64,000 nt of DNA from Aphrophora alni (taxonomy: Eukaryota; Arthropoda; Insecta; Hemiptera; Aphrophoridae), in NCBI GenBank assembly GCA_963513935.1, contig OY740771.1, forward strand, positions 10,073,138-10,137,137, in the 5' to 3' direction. The translations under genes were made by a program, and so were the position numbers. This document shows, piece by piece, positions 45,348-57,265 of this stretch (the stretch's first letter is position 1; every line of letters begins with the position of its first letter). The notes beneath the pieces were generated by a model, which saw nothing but the letters and a program-made list of their open reading frames with translations, did not search any database and was not told where the DNA came from.

Positions 45348-46750
45348 TGATAGGTACCTGGTGTCAAACATTTTTGAGTAAAAGTATACCCTAACGTCAT
45401 AGAAACTCAGTTTTCAATTTTTTTTTTACAATTTTCCTTAGAACTACGATTTTGTTTCACATTTTTTTAAAAAATATCTTGATACCACTTTTGGTATTAT
45501 TTTCCGAAAACGTATAAACTGTTGAGTAAAGTACAACCATCATTTAAAAAAAATATAATGTCAGTGTATTTATTTAGTTTGAACAAACAAAATGTAAGTT
45601 TTCCGAAAAAAACTTTGATGTTTTTTAAACGCGTAGTAACGCGACCTCGCTGCATTAAAATACACACTGGCAAATAAAAGTAAAACAGACTATAGACGCA
45701 ACAAAATAAATATTGGACGATATTTTACATTTTTTTAACAGATCAAAATCCAACAGAAAATAATATGTACAGGGTGATTGGAACTTAGTCTCATTTTTTT
45801 TTCTATTTCCACTATACGAAATAGAAATTAAATCTTAATTTATATTTTTTGCAATTTTCTTTCGAACTATTAATTTTTTACTGTTTCAAAAATATTGTGA
45901 CTTATCGACGAAAATTTCAATTTTCTCAACTTTACTGCCGTCAAGTAAAATACACCATTTTCATTTTTAAAGTATTAAAGTTAGTGTATTTATGTAGTTT
46001 GAAACAAACAAAATTTTGGTAAAAAAAAAACCTGAAATATTCAAAACAGTATTGTCGGATTTTTGTTAGACGTAACAATTGTCAAATTCTATGAAAAACT
46101 TACCTTTGTAATAAGCTTTTGTTTGATATAAAAGTCACTTCAGGTTAAGTTTAAAATTTTAAGAGAAAATCAGGTTGCAATAAAAAAAATACGTTTTGTA
46201 ATTAACTGTTCTAACGAGAAACCTAATAGACGAATGCACTTATGTTAGGGAAATTAGTTGAGGGAGAGTAGGGCCTACCTATCTCTAATTATTTAATGAA
46301 GAACATCAAGAAAATTGCAATATATTCATATTTGTAGTATTCCTATCAACCCCCCCCCATCTTATCAGTTCTCATAGAATCCAGCTTACCGATATTCATT
46401 TCAAAACTTTTTTTTTTTAATTTAGTACAGTTTTGTCTTACAATATAAAACTGTATCTGAAGTGTATTATATCAATTGAAAAATTAGTACAAGGAAAATT
46501 TTTGATACACTTTGACAATTAATTGTTACGGTTAACAACAATTCGACAATAGTGTTTTGAATATTTCAGGTTTTTTCCTCGAAAAACCAATTTTCATTTT
46601 TTTCAAACTAAATAAATATAGGCTACTAACATTATTATTTTTCAAAATAAAAATCATTGTATTTTACTCAAAATTTTACAAATTTTCAGACATTAATAAC
46701 AACTGGTGGCAGGAAAGTTGACAAAATAGAACTTTCCACTTTGATAATAG
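45348..46750. mobile_element. Family B foldback element(s) with TACAGGGTGAT ends
   Basis: One left end starts at about 45348 (ATACAGGGTGATAGGTACCT) and a second at about 45768 (TACAGGGTGATTGGAACTTA); both run into AAACAAACAAAA and CCTGAAATATTCAAAACAG text. The right half from 46300 mirrors it (CATCAAGAAAATTGCAATAT, TTATATCAATTGAAAAATTA, GTGTTTTGAATATTTCAGGT, ACTAACATTATTATTT). There are then two left arms and one right arm. No transposase is seen. Confidence 0.65.
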
Positions 46751-48455
46751 TATAGGGTTAGGGGTTTTTGATAATCAGTACACTCATATGTGTCTTGCAC
46801 CACTAAACAGACCAACAGATGGAAATTCTACAAAACTTTAAGGATAACCAGACTTTACACGAATTAAACAACTTATTTTTTGCCCCTTCACACAACTTTC
46901 CCTACAATACAAAACGTGAGAAAATAAAAATTTAAAAAACAGTAAAATTCCCTTCGTATCGTAAAGTTTTGAAAGCGTTACAAGTTGTGGCAACATTGTA
47001 CTTTATGAAACAAAGGAAAGTTATGGCCGGAGAATATTCCAAGAATTAATATCATAGATTTCTATCTCGGACTCGACGTGACCTTGCACCGTTGGGGCTT
47101 TCCTCTCGTAATGGAATTTATACTTGGGACTGTAGATCTGCGCGCTCTCTAGCGGTTAAAAGTAGAACTACAAACTAGAATCGTTCTTTAGATTTGAGAA
47201 ATTAAATAAATTCTATTGGATTTCATAATGTGGAATGCAACAAGACTGTTGTATCGGAAAATATATCTAGAAGACCTAGCGGAGTCTATTACAATTTTTT
47301 TTTTGTAAAGTATTTTCAAATATTGTAATGTTAAACCACCAAGATAAATAATGTATTATTAAAATAATTGTATTCTTACCCCTAATATAACACACTATGG
47401 GTGGACTATGTGGACTGAAATTCAAAATTTCAGCACGGTGGGGGGGGGGTGTTTGAACCTAAAATCATTCTTGTAGTACAGCTCCGTAAAATCAGTTTTT
47501 TATAATTGAAGCTTAGTTCAAATTTTTTTCTCACTTATTCTCAACCCGAAAAATCTAGAATCACCACATTTCAACAAAATCTATTAGCCCGTTTTTTAAA
47601 TAAAAAATATCTGGACAAATATAAAGAATATGAATTTACAGATGATCTTTTTTCATGCAACTTCAACAAATTTATTATTTGGAAAATTATTTCGTTACTG
47701 AAAAGCTTATTTCATCCCGGAAACATTATTACAGTATGAATAAAAAAAATTTAAAAAACGAGGACAAACAGCAAACGTTTGTAAAACTCTGTACAATTTA
47801 TGCTCGTTATGTTGGCAACACTGCTCTAATGCAACCTGGCAATCAGCTGTTACCAAGTTAAGAGTTAATGTTTATAAACAAAACCTATTATTTATACTTT
47901 ATCATTAAACAACTATTGCGCGTCAAAAACTATTAAAAGATTGTTCCTGAAATACACGGAAAAAATAAAGTAGTGCATTACATACATAAAATTTAGAAAA
48001 ATGGAACATATAACCACATTTCCGAGCGTGTTTATGTTTTTACAACAAATAATAACTTCGAAAATGATTGATATAATTGAGTCTTTAGTATAGCCATTTT
48101 TTCATGTATCTTTTTAGTTAGTATTTACAAAATTTTATTTCTGATATTTTCAAAATGACACTGTTTAAAATTTGTACTCAGAAATCTCTCAAAAACCATC
48201 AATATTAAAAAAAAAATTGATGAGACAAAATATTTTGCTCTATTAACAATAAATAGGTTACAATGTTATCTTTTTTGTAAGTCAACCCATGTTATTGATA
48301 ACGATAAAAAAAATTAATTCTTTGTACATAACTACAACATACTTTTATAATTGCAGTTATTATAATTATTTTTATTATAGGTCAAAGGTTAACCAAGATA
48401 TTAATAACAAAGTATGTCTTGGTGATTGATTACAGCACACAAAAGTTTATAATAG
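46751..48455. other. No gene recognised
   Basis: Mixed DNA with a G10 run near 47440. Open frames at 47506-47739 and 47655-47861 have no motif I recognise. A GC-richer piece at about 47030-47180 (GCGCGCTCTCTAGCGG) has no coding signal. Confidence 0.3.
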
Positions 48456-48459
48456 CAGT

Positions 48460-48960
48460 AATTGCTTGTTCTCAAGGAGCCGATAGGTTGAAGAAGTGAT
48501 CACTCAGTTTGTCTGATCGCCGAGGTACAGTATACTCCAACTTAGCCAAGCAAGGCGCTGAATCCACCCAACCTAACAACCCCACAACTCTCAGAGCAGC
48601 AAACAACAAAATCACGACCACCATAAACAGGTTTACCACCAATTACCTGAAGGAGCAAAGTATGGGGAAGACCTGGGAATGTCTCGCCTCCGATGGACCA
48701 ATATCAAAACCACTGGAGAGATCCACTGCCGTTAGAACAACGACTGGGCACGACTACCTTCAGGTCCACCTGCACAGAATCGGCCTGGCCCCAAATGACT
48801 GCTGTCCTCTCTGCTAGTCCTCCCGAATGGACGTCCTTCACCTTATGACATGCACCAACCTCACGAACATGCCCGATAACATCGCAACACGCTACTGGGA
48901 GGCTCGTCGTCTAATGGCCGAACTGCCAAGGACGGATGGCGTTGGATAAAGTAAAGTAAG
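48460..48960 (+). pseudogene. RNase H / C-terminal end of a jockey-like LINE with a premature stop
   Basis: The frame at 48509-48817 ends RTTTGHDYLQVHLHRIGLAP NDCCPLC: the TGHD.L..HL.RIG block and the CPLC knuckle of the RNase H-bearing end of ORF2. An in-frame TAG follows at once. The same frame then continues RMDVLHLMTC and RYWEARRLMAELPRTDGVG, the expected M...HL..C and YWEAR.LM end, so the stop is a disabling mutation inside the domain. The tail GGATAAAGTAAAGTAAGTAA is a simple-repeat 3' end, as in many LINEs. Upstream RT is not present. Confidence 0.8.
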
Positions 48961-49300
48961 TAAGGTATATTCCAAGACAAACGGATTGGGATGCAACAAT
49001 AAGAAGCGTTCCCGTCTGTGATGAGCTGTACGCTGCTCGTGGTGGCCCTGCTCTGGACTGTTAGTTAAATCTGGAGGAGTACACTGATACAAGAATCCCT
49101 AATCTCAACTGTAGAGTTGAATAGGACAGCTCTCGCCTTGCTGGACATGCGAGAGGCTCTCTGTGCTACTAGACGTCCTCTCGCCTTGCTGGACGACCAA
49201 CCATTTCTCTAGTTACTCGTGAGAATTATATGGCAGAGTATAAAAATGTCAACAAGATTATTAAGACTGGAAAACCCTTAGCGAAAAAGCCCCCCCCCTT

Positions 49301-49381
49301 TCTACATTAAAACAGTAACAAATTAAAATAATACGACAATTTTAGTATATATATTTTAATTAGTTACTGTTTTGATGTAGA
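49301..49381. repeat. 27-bp-arm palindrome flanked by C and G runs
   Basis: CTACATTAAAACAGTAACAA ATTAAAA (about 49301-49327) is inverted at 49354-49380 (TTTTAATTAGTTACTGTTTT GATGTAG) with two mismatches and a 26-bp loop. CCCCCCCC lies just left and GGAGGGAG just right, extending the symmetry. Probably another small foldback element. Confidence 0.7.
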
Positions 49382-49396
49382 AAAAGGAGGGAGAGG

Positions 49397-49582
49397 CATG
49401 GACGTACCCAGCGAGGGGCAGGGGGGCCCCCTGCCCCCCTGGAAACAAAAAATAAATCTTGATTATACATTTTGTTGCTGGAATTTAATACAATTCTTGA
49501 AATAACTATTTTAATAATCAATTGTATATTGAATGACCATGGCTTGCCCCCCCCCCTAGTTTTGATCCTGGGTACGCCCTTG
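49397..49582. mobile_element. hAT-like MITE with 8-bp target duplication
   Basis: GGGAGAGG is present on both sides (49389-49396 and 49583-49590). The left end CATGGACGTACCCAGC and the right end in reverse complement CAAGGGCGTACCCAGG are inverted repeats of about 16 bp with three mismatches. An 8-bp duplication and CA-starting TIRs of the CGTACCCAG type fit hAT elements. The interior has long G/C runs (GGGGGGCCCCCTGCCCCC) and no reading frame; the minus open frame 49360-49635 is an artefact. Confidence 0.8.
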
Positions 49583-50054
49583 GGGAGAGGTCTGTATAAT
49601 ACACAAATACCGATTTTTTTTAAATCTTCACCCAAAAAAAAGCAATAAATATTGTCTCTTATAGTTGTATTTTACAACTAACGAGTCTTAATTTTTGAAA
49701 CACTGCAAAAGGTTACATAAAAAAATGTGTACATTCAATTTGGACTCAAAATTTCACCCTTTTTTAAAATTAATTAATTCAGCACATACACACAACTAGT
49801 TTAAAAACAGTTTTTTTAGCAGAAACCAATTCTAAGGTTACAATATTCTATCGTTTCTGGTTTAACTGACTTTTGCTGATATATCCATTTAGACTTGCTC
49901 CGAGTTCAAACAAAATGGTTTTGAAAATGTCTGTAGTCTGTCATATGATCAATGCACAAATACTTGAACCGATAATAAAAAATCTGGTATGTGGACATAT
50001 TTTAGCCAACTCGAATACAATTTAATTATTTTTTTTTAATAACACATAATTTGG

Positions 50055-50355
50055 GAGTAGCTGACAAACCCCCCCCCGATGAATTTCTTAAATCTAGTTA
50101 AACAGTTTTAATCAAATTTTACTCAATTGTACCTTCTTACGACCCTCAAAACACATATTAGTCGCTATTTATCTAAAAATCGCAGTACGATAATCGGTAA
50201 ACAAAACAAAAATCTGTCATTGGAATGTTTATACATAACACAATTCCACAACTTTACCGATTTCGTTCACAAATTTTAGAGAAATGTGTTGATTAATGAC
50301 ACAAACCCATGTGCAGAAGCGTAAGTAAAAAAAAAATTACAGTTTAGGGATGATT
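50055..50355 (+). repeat. Family G copy
   Basis: CAACTTTACCGATTTCGTTC, ACAAATTTTAGAGAAATGTG and ATTACAGTTTAGGGATGATT. A C-run lies near 50071. Confidence 0.55.
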
Positions 50356-51020
50356 ATTCACAAAGAAAGAAGCTTGACCGCCAACATTAAAAGCAAGATT
50401 TTAATGAAATACACTTATAATGATGACGTATTTATAGCAGAAGCGAACCAAGGTATTTACATAATTGTTTTAGTAAAGATGTTGGGATTATATTTTTAAA
50501 AAAACCTTCACGTGTATTTCTATCCTATATACAGTATAGAGTACGTATAAAATGTTGCCAAATATGCTTGAACTGTGTCCATGAAATGATGGCAACAGTT
50601 AGTGTATTATAAATTCACGACTAAATGTAGTGCAGTTTCTTCAACAGTTTGGCACGATGACAGGCCATTAATCGTCAAGTCAATTGGACACAATGTAATT
50701 AGGCGTACACACACGCGCTAAGCCACCTCCACCCTCCTCCACCTCCGTCTGATAGATAATAGGTTTTACTGGAACACTTAGGGTTGGTGACGCATCTTCG
50801 TTTCCGTCGGAGAAAATTGAAATTTGATTATTAAAATCCGATTATATTATATTAATGATAATGAGATATCCGAGCCTTCTTTCCTCGTAAAATTAACGAC
50901 GTGAAAACACTGCACAAACTTTCTCATTTAACTATCTCCAAAACCAAATAAAAAAACCTCAGTTCGGTTGATGTCAATCGAAAAGTAAAAATTAACCGTG
51001 AAAACTGTCTACTAATATTT
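50356..51020. other. No gene recognised
   Basis: Unique-looking. A pyrimidine/GGA-type stretch at about 50715-50750 (CTAAGCCACCTCCACCCTCC) stands out in composition but has no coding signal. Confidence 0.3.
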
Positions 51021-51023
51021 ATA

Positions 51024-52449
51024 CAGGGTGCTTCAAAAATACTTTACAACTTTGTAAATTCATATAAATTTATTGGGACTACTTACAGAGCTGTTTTTGG
51101 TGTCATTTTGTAGCAAAATACATGAAGTTTTGGTACTTACGTATTAACGCCACCGCAGCAGAAGTTGCGCTAATGCGCATGCGCCAATAAAGAGCAAACT
51201 GGTTTAAGGGAAGCAGAATTCCATTTTTTTCAGCTTTGAGATTCATATACTTTCATTTTATGATTTGTCGCAAATATTTTAGGCGTAGATTGGCGACACT
51301 TCACTTTTAAAGCTCATGTTTGGCCAGGTGTTTATATATATATATATATATATATCAACTTCTGCTGCGGGTAATACGTAAGTACCGAAGTTTTGATTCA
51401 CGCAGTGAATAGTACCGAATAGCAACACCGCAAGCGTGCTAGTTGTCCAAAGATGGCTGCCCCAAGAGCGCTCGTTGTGCGTTTTTGTTTGATGAATCGA
51501 AGTCTGCGACAATTGTGCAACTAAATTATCGTACCGAGCATGGCAAATGTATTCGCAGTAGGCCTACCATTTATGAGTGACGTATTTCGTGGAAACCGTG
51601 TGTTCAGTAAGCCGTTAGATATCCTCAGGAAGTCCCCAGTGCGTTTCTAACTAGCTGGGTGTTCCACGTGCGAGTGTTGAAAAACATTAGCACCTCAAAT
51701 CGCACAGATTAACAATGCTGTAAGACATAAAAGACACTGCTAGAGTTGCTCGTAAGGAGTTTTGTGCGGAAATGTTACATTTATTGAACGAAGACCAGGA
51801 TTTCATTGGAAACATAATGCTCGTGATGAGCCGACTTACCACCTAAGTGGTTCACAGAACTGTCGGATTTGGTGCAGTGAAAATCCGCAACCTTAGAACC
51901 ATGTTCTTGATAACTTATAAGTTAACATCTTTTGTGCCTTAAGCAGGAGCAAGAATTGATGGTCCTTTCTTTTTCCAAGAAAAAAAAAACCATCAACGGA
52001 ATAGTGTACCTATATGCTGGAAAACGTTTTAATCTCACAAATTGAACGACCAAGAACACCGCACACACTTCCAACAAGATGGCGTACCGTCACACTACCG
52101 AGGTCTGGGATTTCCTCCATAACTGCTTTCCAGGTACATAGATAGGACGAGGTGTATGTCCACTTCGTTCACTGGATCTGACATCTCTCGTTTTACTTCT
52201 CACAATTTATTTAATCACTCTTACCGGCTTTTCTCGCTTAACTCAGCAAGAATCTACGCTGCAATTGGAGACGTTACGCCCAACATGCTGCTGCGGGTTT
52301 GGCAAGAAATCGACTTCAGATGGGATGTCTGCAAAATGACCAATGGAAGTCACATTGAACTTAACTATACAGTAAAAAAAACTTGATGTATTTTCCTACC
52401 AAAACCAGTTCTGTAAGTAATTTGAATAATACTTTTGTGAAGCACCCTA
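51024..52449 (+). mobile_element. Near-complete dead Tc1/mariner-superfamily transposon
   Basis: The left end CAGGGTGCTTCAAAAATACT is mirrored by the right end (reverse complement TAGGGTGCTTCACAAAAGTA). Similarity continues for about 100 bp (CTTACAGAGCTG, GCAAAATACATGAAGTTTT). TA flanks both ends. A second inverted pair sits inside the 5' part: GTTTTGGTACTTACGTATTA to CAGCAGAAGTTG (51127-51166) and CAACTTCTGCTGCGGGTAAT ACGTAAGTACCGAAG (51356-51390). A (TA)n tract lies between. The coding region is a pseudogene. Confidence 0.85.
51453..52386 (+). pseudogene. Mariner-type DDE transposase, multiply broken
   Basis: Starts MAAPRALVVRFLFDESKSAT, then IVQLNYRTEHGKCIRSRPT and IY, the N-terminal helix-turn-helix. 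Further on RDEPTYHLSGSQNCRIWCSE NPQ is the block around the second acidic residue. QQDGVPSHY (about 52073-52100) is the QQDGAPPHY block with the next catalytic Asp, and IGRGVCPLRSLDLTSL matches WIGRG..WP.RSPDLTPLD, where the final acidic position falls in a decayed region. The end, TPNMLLRVWQEIDFRWDVCK MTNGSHIEL, is the usual C-terminus. Frameshifts and stops separate all blocks, so it is inactive. Confidence 0.82.
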
Positions 52450-52458
52450 TATAGTAGA

Positions 52459-53425
52459 GCATAACATTGGGGACCCTGTATATTTAAATAGGGCATAACA
52501 TTGGGGACCCTTGTATATATAAATATGGCATAAGATTAGGGACCCTGTATATTTAAATAGGGCATAACATTGGGGACCCTGTATATTTAAATATTACATA
52601 ACATTGAGGACCCTGTATATTTAAATACGGCATAACATTGGGGACCCTGTATATTTAAATATGGCATAACATTAAGGATCCTGTATATTTAAATAAGGCA
52701 TTACATTGGGGACCCTGTATATTTAAATATGGCATAACATTGGGGACCCTGTATATTTAAATATGGCATAACATTGGGGATCCTATATATTTAAATAGGG
52801 CATAACATTGGGGACCCTGTATATTTAAATATGGCATAAGATTAGGGACCCTGTATATTTAAATAGGGCATAACATTGGGGACCCTGTATATTTATATAA
52901 GTCATTACATTGGGGACCCTGTATATTTAAATATGTCATAACATTGGGGACCCTGTATATTTAAATATGACATAAGATTAGGGACCCTGTATATTTAAAT
53001 AGGGCATAACATTGGGGACCCTGTATATTTATATAAGGCATTACATTGGGGACCCTGTATATTTAAATAGGGCATAACATTGGGGACCCTGTATATTTAT
53101 ATAAGGCATTACATTGGGGACCCTGTATATTTAAATATGTCATAACATTGGGGACCCTGTATATTTAAATATGGCATAAGATTAGGGACCCTGTATATTT
53201 AAATAGGGCATAACATTGGGGACCCTGTATATTTAAATAGGGCATAACATTGAGGATTCTGTATATTTAAATATGACATAACATTGAGGATTCTGTATAT
53301 TTAAATAGGGCATAACATTGGGGACCCTGTATATTTAAATATGGCATAACATTGGGGACCCTGTATATTTAAATATGACATAACATTGAGGATTCTGTAT
53401 ATTTAAATAAGGCATAACATTGTTT
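52459..53425. repeat. 34-bp minisatellite, about 28 copies
   Basis: The unit is CATAACATTGGGGACCCTGT, ATATTTAAATAKGG. Variants include TATATAAGGCATTAC, AAGATTAGGGACC and GAGGATTCTG. The array starts within about 10 bp of the right end of the mariner-type element at 52449. The segment ACCCTGTATA resembles that element's own end (ACCCTATATA). Confidence 0.93.
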
Positions 53426-53539
53426 GGTTTAACAGTATCTCACGGTAAACTACGTATTTACGACGCCGTCAATGTTTATTTTGTTTTTTGATCATTCTTC
53501 CTGAACTCTAATAGTTTGGTACTTAAAATTTTGCAGAAG

Positions 53540-53905
53540 GGTTTGTATCTCCTCATTCCGCTAATTCCAATGAAATCGGTATAGCCGATTTAGAGAAATG
53601 ACGTCTTTTTGCCGACAACTCACGAACCTGCATTTTTGAAAAGATGGAGACCAATACTTTTAATTTGGATTCTTAGAGGCAACACTAGTGCAAAATTTCA
53701 TCAAAATCGCTATAGCAGATTTTGAGAAAAAAGTGGTTTATTTTATGGTAGCTACCACCAAATTTTGATTTATCGAAAAATGAAATAAAATCCTGCTCTA
53801 AGGTCAAAATAAGGACACTTACACATTTTGTTAAAATCGGTTCGCCCGTTTAAACTGCAAAGCTCCTTACAAATTAGAGATAAAAAAAAATTAAAAAAAA
53901 AAAAA
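53540..53905 (+). repeat. Family F copy
   Basis: AATGAAATCGGTATAGCCGA, AAAATTTCATCAAAATCGCT, ACACATTTTGTTAAAATCGG and TTCGCCCGTTTAAACTGCAA. Parallel to 60200-60400. Confidence 0.55.
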
Positions 53906-55150
53906 ACGGAAGACATAATTATCATTCAGATTCTATATTTTGGAGAGAAAATACAAGCATGTTTGCACTGTAAATTATTTTATTGTTGTTTTTTAAACTG
54001 GTAAATATAAATTTCCTGTTTTGATCTGTTCTCATGATGATCTACTCTGAAATTTGGATTTATAAAAAAAAGATATACACACAGACCACCGTTTTAAAAT
54101 CGGCCCAATGCTGAACGGTCAACATCCGAATATGGATTTTACAAAACGGATGAATTCGACCTATGAATAATGCGAATGAAAATATAAAATCGATGTAGGC
54201 AATTCGATTTTTTTTTTTCACAACTGACTTCAATAGAAGTCCTGTGATACAGGACTTGTCTCAGAACAAAAACTGCGGATGACGCATAACCCCCAGATGA
54301 CGTCATTGACACTGTGACCTCGAGATTGTAAGTCTGCAACAACAACACTCGACATTTTCGTAATATAGAGAAAGTATTTAATAGTGCAAAAAAAGCAATT
54401 TACATTTTGAGGAAACCTAAGGTAAAAAAAAAGTGGTTTACAAGGCTGTCTCATCTGTACAACTCGCCTATATTAGGTTTAGTTAGCAGTGTTTAAGAGC
54501 CTAATTCTGCGATTTTCATCACATCAGATTAAAAGGACAATAAACATGAGATTTTTATTTAAAAAATATAAGTTAACGGATGCCATCGTGGATTTAATAA
54601 ATACAACCCCTTTGTGTGACACATCTATACAAATTCTAACTTATTTCCAGATTAGCTAGAAATTTGAAATTTTCCAAACAAATTTAGCCTGTAACTGACG
54701 TGAAAATTTCAAAAAGTTAAAATTATAATTTTCTACCCCCCAAAAAATGGCGGACGCAATGTTAAAGTCGGTGTAGGTTTTACATCTATTGTGGCAAAAC
54801 GGTATACAGTATATCCGAAAAAAACGGATTGCACCAACAGCTACGGATTTGGCGAGATCTACAAGTTTGTTTCAAAGACTTTTTCGTACCGCCATCGGTT
54901 ATACCTTATATGGAACTAGATTTTTTGTATTTAGATAAATTTTGTACATTTTACACAAATTTTAATCTATTGACAAACATAGCGTAGCTAGAATCATCAA
55001 ATACTGCCAGTTGGATGTGAAAATATGCCTGCCAATTTTTTTTGATTCTAGAAGTCATTGCCAAAAAATTAAATAATTTGTGGAAATGATTAGGTTTTGA
55101 TCTAAAACATGCAATAACTGTCAAAACTCCCCGGTTAGTTAAAACCTACT
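53906..55150. other. No gene recognised
   Basis: AT-rich, with open frames 54139-54348 and 54230-54454 that share no motif. The approach to the TTAGG array at about 55140-55176 (GGGGCGAAGCTCCGAGAGGG) belongs to the dispersed element hosting that array. Confidence 0.3.
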
Positions 55151-55176
55151 GGGGGATTGGGGCGAAGCTCCGAGAG

Positions 55177-55447
55177 GGTTAGGTTAGGTTTGGTTAGGTT
55201 AGGTTAGGTTGGGTTAGGTTAGGTTGGGTTAGGTTAGGTTAGGTTAGGTTAGGTTAGGTTAGGTTGGGTTAGGTTAGGTTGGGTTAGGTTAGGTTAGGAG
55301 GGTTGGGTTGGTTTAGGTTAGGTTAGGTTAGGTTGGGTTAGGTTGGGTTAGGTTAGGTTTAGGTTAGGTTAGGTTGGGTTAGGTTAGGTTAGGTTAGGTT
55401 GGGTTAGGTTAGGTTAGGTTAGGTTAGGTTAGGTTGGGTTAGGTTAG
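55177..55447 (+). repeat. (TTAGG)n-type interstitial array with TTGGG variants
   Basis: About 54 pentamers, mostly GGTTA with interspersed GGTTG. TTAGG is the telomere unit of many insects. The array is bounded by GGGGCGAAGCTCCGAGAGG on the left and GCGGAGCGACTACAAC on the right, and the right side continues with family C-type text, so it is internal, not a chromosome end. Confidence 0.93.
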
Positions 55448-55700
55448 CGGAGCGACTACAACTTTATACAAACATATCCTCTACATGTAATGCCCATAAG
55501 TTGGTTTCTTAGGATTTGTAAGAATATTAAATTGATTTGGAAGGTCAAATATCGCTTCGCTCGAAACTGTGTTGGCTCCACTCGTTACGTTCATGTTGGT
55601 AACTGTGCACTGGATTTCGTAACTACTCGGTTCGAAATTACATTATTGACAATAACTTCATTATTTGTCATTGTAGACAGGTAGGGTTGGTATCATTACA
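55448..55700 (-). repeat. Family C copy adjoining the TTAGG array
   Basis: GCCCATAAGTTGGTTTCTTA is the reverse of the AAGAAACCAACTT end of family C. It is followed by CGCTTCGCTCGAAACTGTGT, CTCCACTCGTTACG and, in forward family C order, TTGACAATAACTTCATTATT TGTCATTG as at 1926-1950. The copy is composite. The open frame 55490-55684 lies inside it. Confidence 0.5.
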
Positions 55701-57000
55701 GGCAAAATTGATATCTGATTTTTTTTAAAATCTAATTTACTGTGTTATCAGTTGATTAACGTACGAGATATGAACAATCGTTTCTTCGATTATTACAGGA
55801 TTGAATTTTTCGAAAATCGATAAACCAAGATAGTTTTTGATGTAAATTTATGACAGTTAGAGTGCATTTCCGACAAATACTTAGACTTTTATAACCTCAA
55901 AACCGCGGTATAAAGTCCCTATTTTAGACGTCAATTAAATTTTGTTCAATCACATCAAAATACGAACCTTAAGAAGATCTAACTACCCTTAATTTTCTGA
56001 ACAAAACTAGTATATTGTCAACCAAAAGTAAGTAAATATCTTTATATAAAATAGAGTTCATTCTAAATGTATCAGCAGAAGAGAATTTATTTAACCGATT
56101 GACAATAAATCACTAATGATACTTTAAACAAAAGCTACTAGTGAGCAGTTCTGCAGTTCCTAGGCCAACCAATGTTACTCATTATTTAATTACATTTAAA
56201 GTCAATTTAGCAGCATATAACGATATCATAATTCAGGTTGTAAAATAAACTATCACCTCATCAACCACAAGGTCTTACCGCCACACAAATAGTCATCAAA
56301 CTTCCCATCACCATGGCCCATTTTAATTCATGTCCATTTTCATTCATCAAAAATAACCATCAGAATTGTAACCCTTACAATTTTTAAATACCCCCTGCAT
56401 AAATGTTATTAAGTGCAGTGTAAATATATATAATATCAAAAGTAAGCGAAGAAAAAGAAATAACAAAGGAGGTTTCAACAGAGAAGGGAAGAAAAAGAAG
56501 GTGAGGAGGATTATTTGTATTTTATGGGAGAGGACATCAAACTATACACATCTTTAACAAGGACTCTAAAAATAATTAATAATATATTAAATAATTCAAA
56601 AGGAAACATAACTTTATCACATCAGATAAAAAACACTTAAGCTATAATAATCACAGTTAAATTTCTACAAAAACATTTGGTAACTATAAATATCAGCAAT
56701 CAGGTAAGTGGCCAGCATCAGTTAAACATTTATCAAAAATAGCTATTTCAAACAATACCATCTTGTGTTCATAAACTATATACCATAAAGGTCATACCGA
56801 TCAACTGACTTTTACTCTATAATTAATTCCTTCTATTATTCAGAATATTGTAAAATCATTCATCCAAAGCCAACCACCGATATAGACATAAAGTGTCACC
56901 AAATAATATAGTTAGTATTAAGTTGTTTTATTTGAAACAATTGATTATTTCCTTGTTATCACTTGAACATTTTAGCCATTAACATAAAAAGTAACTATCG
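55701..57000. other. No gene recognised
   Basis: Very AT-rich, unique-looking DNA without long open frames; plausible intron. Confidence 0.3.

Positions 57001-57051
<51 letters not shown>
57001..57051. repeat. Poly(A), 51 bp
   Basis: 51 consecutive A between ACTATCG and CAATACC. It could be the tail of a plus-strand retroposon, but nothing recognisable precedes it. Confidence 0.95.
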
Positions 57052-57052
<1 letters not shown>

Positions 57053-57265
57053 AATACCTTAGTAAAACTAAATGTGATTATATGAATTAAACCTATAAAA
57101 TCATACTGTAAACAAACAACAGTAATTTATATTATCCATCTCCATCTAGCGTTTATTTATTTCAATTTATTTACTTCAAACAATTGGAGAAGTCACTCAC
57201 TACACACTCTGAGCTCAGTACAACATAATATAGTCAATACAACCTAAATTTTAAAACAATATATA

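Noticed and set aside
55177..55447. True chromosome end
   Set aside because: Non-telomeric sequence continues on both sides, TTGGG variants are frequent, and dispersed-element text frames the array.
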